Shown: one piece after another, positions 15,416 to 16,679 of the stretch | Position numbering within the stretch: the stretch's first letter is position 1 | How the letters are laid out: each line of letters starts with the position of its first letter | Assembly (NCBI GenBank): GCA_023417775.1 | Contig: JAEZEJ010000138.1 | Location: 1 to 16,679, forward strand | Origin: Actinomycetes bacterium | GTDB lineage: Bacteria; Actinomycetota; Actinomycetes; Propionibacteriales; Nocardioidaceae | Length of the DNA stretch: 16,679 bases | Direction of reading: 5' to 3' | Notes under the pieces: generated by a model | What the model was told of the DNA's origin: nothing | The model's database searches: none | The model's input: the letters and a program-made list of their open reading frames with translations, nothing else | Translations under genes and position numbers: made by a program

Positions 15416-16600
15416 GTGTTCGTCCTCGACAATGCCGTGCGGCACTACGACTGGGGCTCCTTCGACGAGATCCCCCGATTCGTGGGTGCCGGACGGCCCG
15501 ACGAGCCGGTGGCCGAGGTGTGGATGGGCACCCATCCGATGGACCCGTCCTCGGTCACGTTGCCCGACGGCACCGGCCGTCGTCTCGACGAGGTCGCCGG
15601 CGAGCTGCCGTTCCTGCTGAAGCTGCTCTCAGCGCGCCGCCCGTTGTCGCTCCAGGTCCATCCGGACCTGGAGCGGGCACGGCAGGGCTATGAGCGCGAG
15701 AACGCCCAGGGGATCGCGCTGGAGGCTCCGGAACGCATCTACAAGGATCCGAACCACAAGCCGGAGATGGTCTACGCGCTGTCGACCTTCGACACCGTGG
15801 TGGGCTTCCGGCCCACTGCCGAGATCCTGCGAGTGCTCGCTCCCATCGAGGCGCCGCTCGCGCAGCGACTGCACGATGACCTGCGGGCCAATCCCGGATT
15901 CGCGGGGATCGTGCGGCTGGTCGAGTCGCTGCTGTCCGTGCCGGTGCCGCACGAGGAGATCGAGCGTGTGGTGCAGTGCTGCCGGGATCTGCTGGATCAG
16001 GGGCTGGACATCAAGCGCGCCTATGCCACGGCGCTGCTGATCCGTGAGGACTTCCCGAACGACCCGGGGGTCGTCATCTCCTTGCTGCTCAACCGGTTGA
16101 CCCTGCAGCCGGGCGAGGCGGCCTTCCTCGACACCGGCGTCGTGCACGCGCACCTGCGCGGGCTGTGCCTGGAGGTCATGGCCACCTCGGACAATGTGCT
16201 CCGCGCCGGGCTCACCCGCAAGCACCTGGATCCCCGTGGCCTGGTGGAGTGCTTGGACGCCGGGATGTCCCGGCTGGCCCGCGTGACGCCGGAGCCGGTG
16301 GGCTTCACGACCGAGGTCTACGACCCCGGTGTCGGCGACTTCGCCCTGGCCGTCACCCAGTGCTCGCGTGGGGAGCCGGACGGAGTCCGTCTGCTCGACG
16401 CGCCGCAACGCATCATCGTGTGCACGGGGGGTGAGGTCGAGCTCGTCGACGCCTCAGGAGACCGGTTGAAGCTGACCCGAGGCGATGCGGTGTACGCCGG
16501 TGCCGAGGACGGCGAGCTGACCGTCTTCGGGACGGGGGAGATCGCCGAGGCCTATGCCCCCCAGGACCGTGCCCGCGGCCGGCTGGTCGACCTCATCTGA
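15416..16600 (+). CDS. manA: Mannose-6-phosphate isomerase, class I
   Basis: Zinc enzyme interconverting fructose-6-phosphate and mannose-6-phosphate, feeding GDP-mannose for glycans or allowing mannose use. The 394 residues have normal length. Likely zinc ligands are Gln80 and His82 (PLSLQVHPD), Glu117 (DPNHKPEMVYAL) and His244 (FLDTGVVHAHLRG). The C-terminal signature LEVMATSDNVLRAGLTRKHLD is complete. The N-terminus YDWGSFDEIPRF and VAEVWMGTHPMDPS also fit. The start is GTG 15416 directly after a TAGACT box; there is no Shine-Dalgarno sequence. No other sugar gene is visible in the window. A 26-bp inverted repeat begins 15 bases past the stop. Confidence 0.96.
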   Translation: MFVLDNAVRHYDWGSFDEIPRFVGAGRPDEPVAEVWMGTHPMDPSSVTLPDGTGRRLDEVAGELPFLLKLLSARRPLSLQVHPDLERARQGYERENAQGIALEAPERIYKDPNHKPEMVYALSTFDTVVGFRPTAEILRVLAPIEAPLAQRLHDDLRANPGFAGIVRLVESLLSVPVPHEEIERVVQCCRDLLDQGLDIKRAYATALLIREDFPNDPGVVISLLLNRLTLQPGEAAFLDTGVVHAHLRGLCLEVMATSDNVLRAGLTRKHLDPRGLVECLDAGMSRLARVTPEPVGFTTEVYDPGVGDFALAVTQCSRGEPDGVRLLDAPQRIIVCTGGEVELVDASGDRLKLTRGDAVYAGAEDGELTVFGTGEIAEAYAPQDRARGRLVDLI

Positions 16601-16615
16601 GACCTCCCCTTGTAC

Positions 16616-16679
16616 CGAGATGTGCTCCCCATTCGTCAACCGGGTCCTGCTCGGGTTGACGAATGGGGAGCACATCTCG
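16616..16679. repeat. 26-bp perfect inverted repeat after manA (terminator or palindromic repeat)
   Basis: The left arm 16616-16641 (starts CGAGATGTGCTCCCC, ends GTCAACC) is the exact reverse complement of the right arm 16654-16679, around a 12-base loop (GGGTCCTGCTCG). The right arm ends at the window edge, so the stem could be longer. It is much longer than usual intrinsic terminators and less GC-rich than its surroundings. It may terminate manA in both directions, or be a copy of a genome-wide palindromic element. Confidence 0.75.

Noticed and set aside
16454..16675. Minus-strand frame starting in the right-hand inverted repeat
   Set aside because: It overlaps manA antisense and starts inside the palindrome; there is no Shine-Dalgarno and no family resemblance.

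Overview
The window comes from a very GC-rich bacterium with actinobacterial traits: mycothiol synthase (MshD), a GlnR-type orphan regulator, an AccD3-type carboxyltransferase, TAnnnT -10 boxes placed 6-7 bases before start codons (leaderless genes), and GTG starts. Micrococcales, perhaps a Brachybacterium relative, is my best guess; the sequence alone does not prove the genus. It reads as ordinary chromosome. I saw no transposase, integrase, tRNA, rRNA or CRISPR array, and no gene-free stretch longer than about 210 bases.

Layout. 1-446 is the 3' end of an unrecognised gene. 503-3803 is a tight three-gene ABC-2 exporter operon (ATPase plus two different permeases). Four genes on the minus strand follow, read from right to left: glnR (8420-9136), accD3-like (6956-8374), mshD (6040-6837) and ppk1 (3847-5973). 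Most appear to have their own promoter, and a candidate PHO box of two 11-base units lies just upstream of ppk. From 9295 the plus strand carries a sulfur block: membrane-anchored thioredoxin, a 26-codon cysteine-containing leader peptide with adjoining hairpins, a DUF4395 membrane protein, a two-domain thiosulfate sulfurtransferase and an SseC-like DUF1416 protein, closed by a strong terminator. Then dtd (minus) is divergent from a nitrobindin-like protein, followed in overlapping frames by ygfZ and a DeaD-type RNA helicase. manA follows with its own promoter. The window ends inside or at the edge of a 26-bp perfect inverted repeat.

How the genes fit together. Several nutrient systems sit side by side: nitrogen control (GlnR), polyphosphate (Ppk), thiol and sulfur chemistry (MshD, thioredoxin, sulfurtransferase, SseC-like) and acyl-CoA carboxylation (AccD3-like). 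From memory, M. tuberculosis has a similar neighbourhood around Rv0811c-Rv0820 (nitrobindin Rv0813c, SseC2, CysA2, ThiX, GlnR, MshD). The block is therefore probably an old actinobacterial gene neighbourhood, not an acquired island. The most interesting parts are regulatory: the cysteine leader and attenuator candidate before the sulfurtransferase genes, the 30-bp near-perfect palindrome before glnR, the PHO box before ppk, and eight leaderless-type promoters in 16.7 kb.
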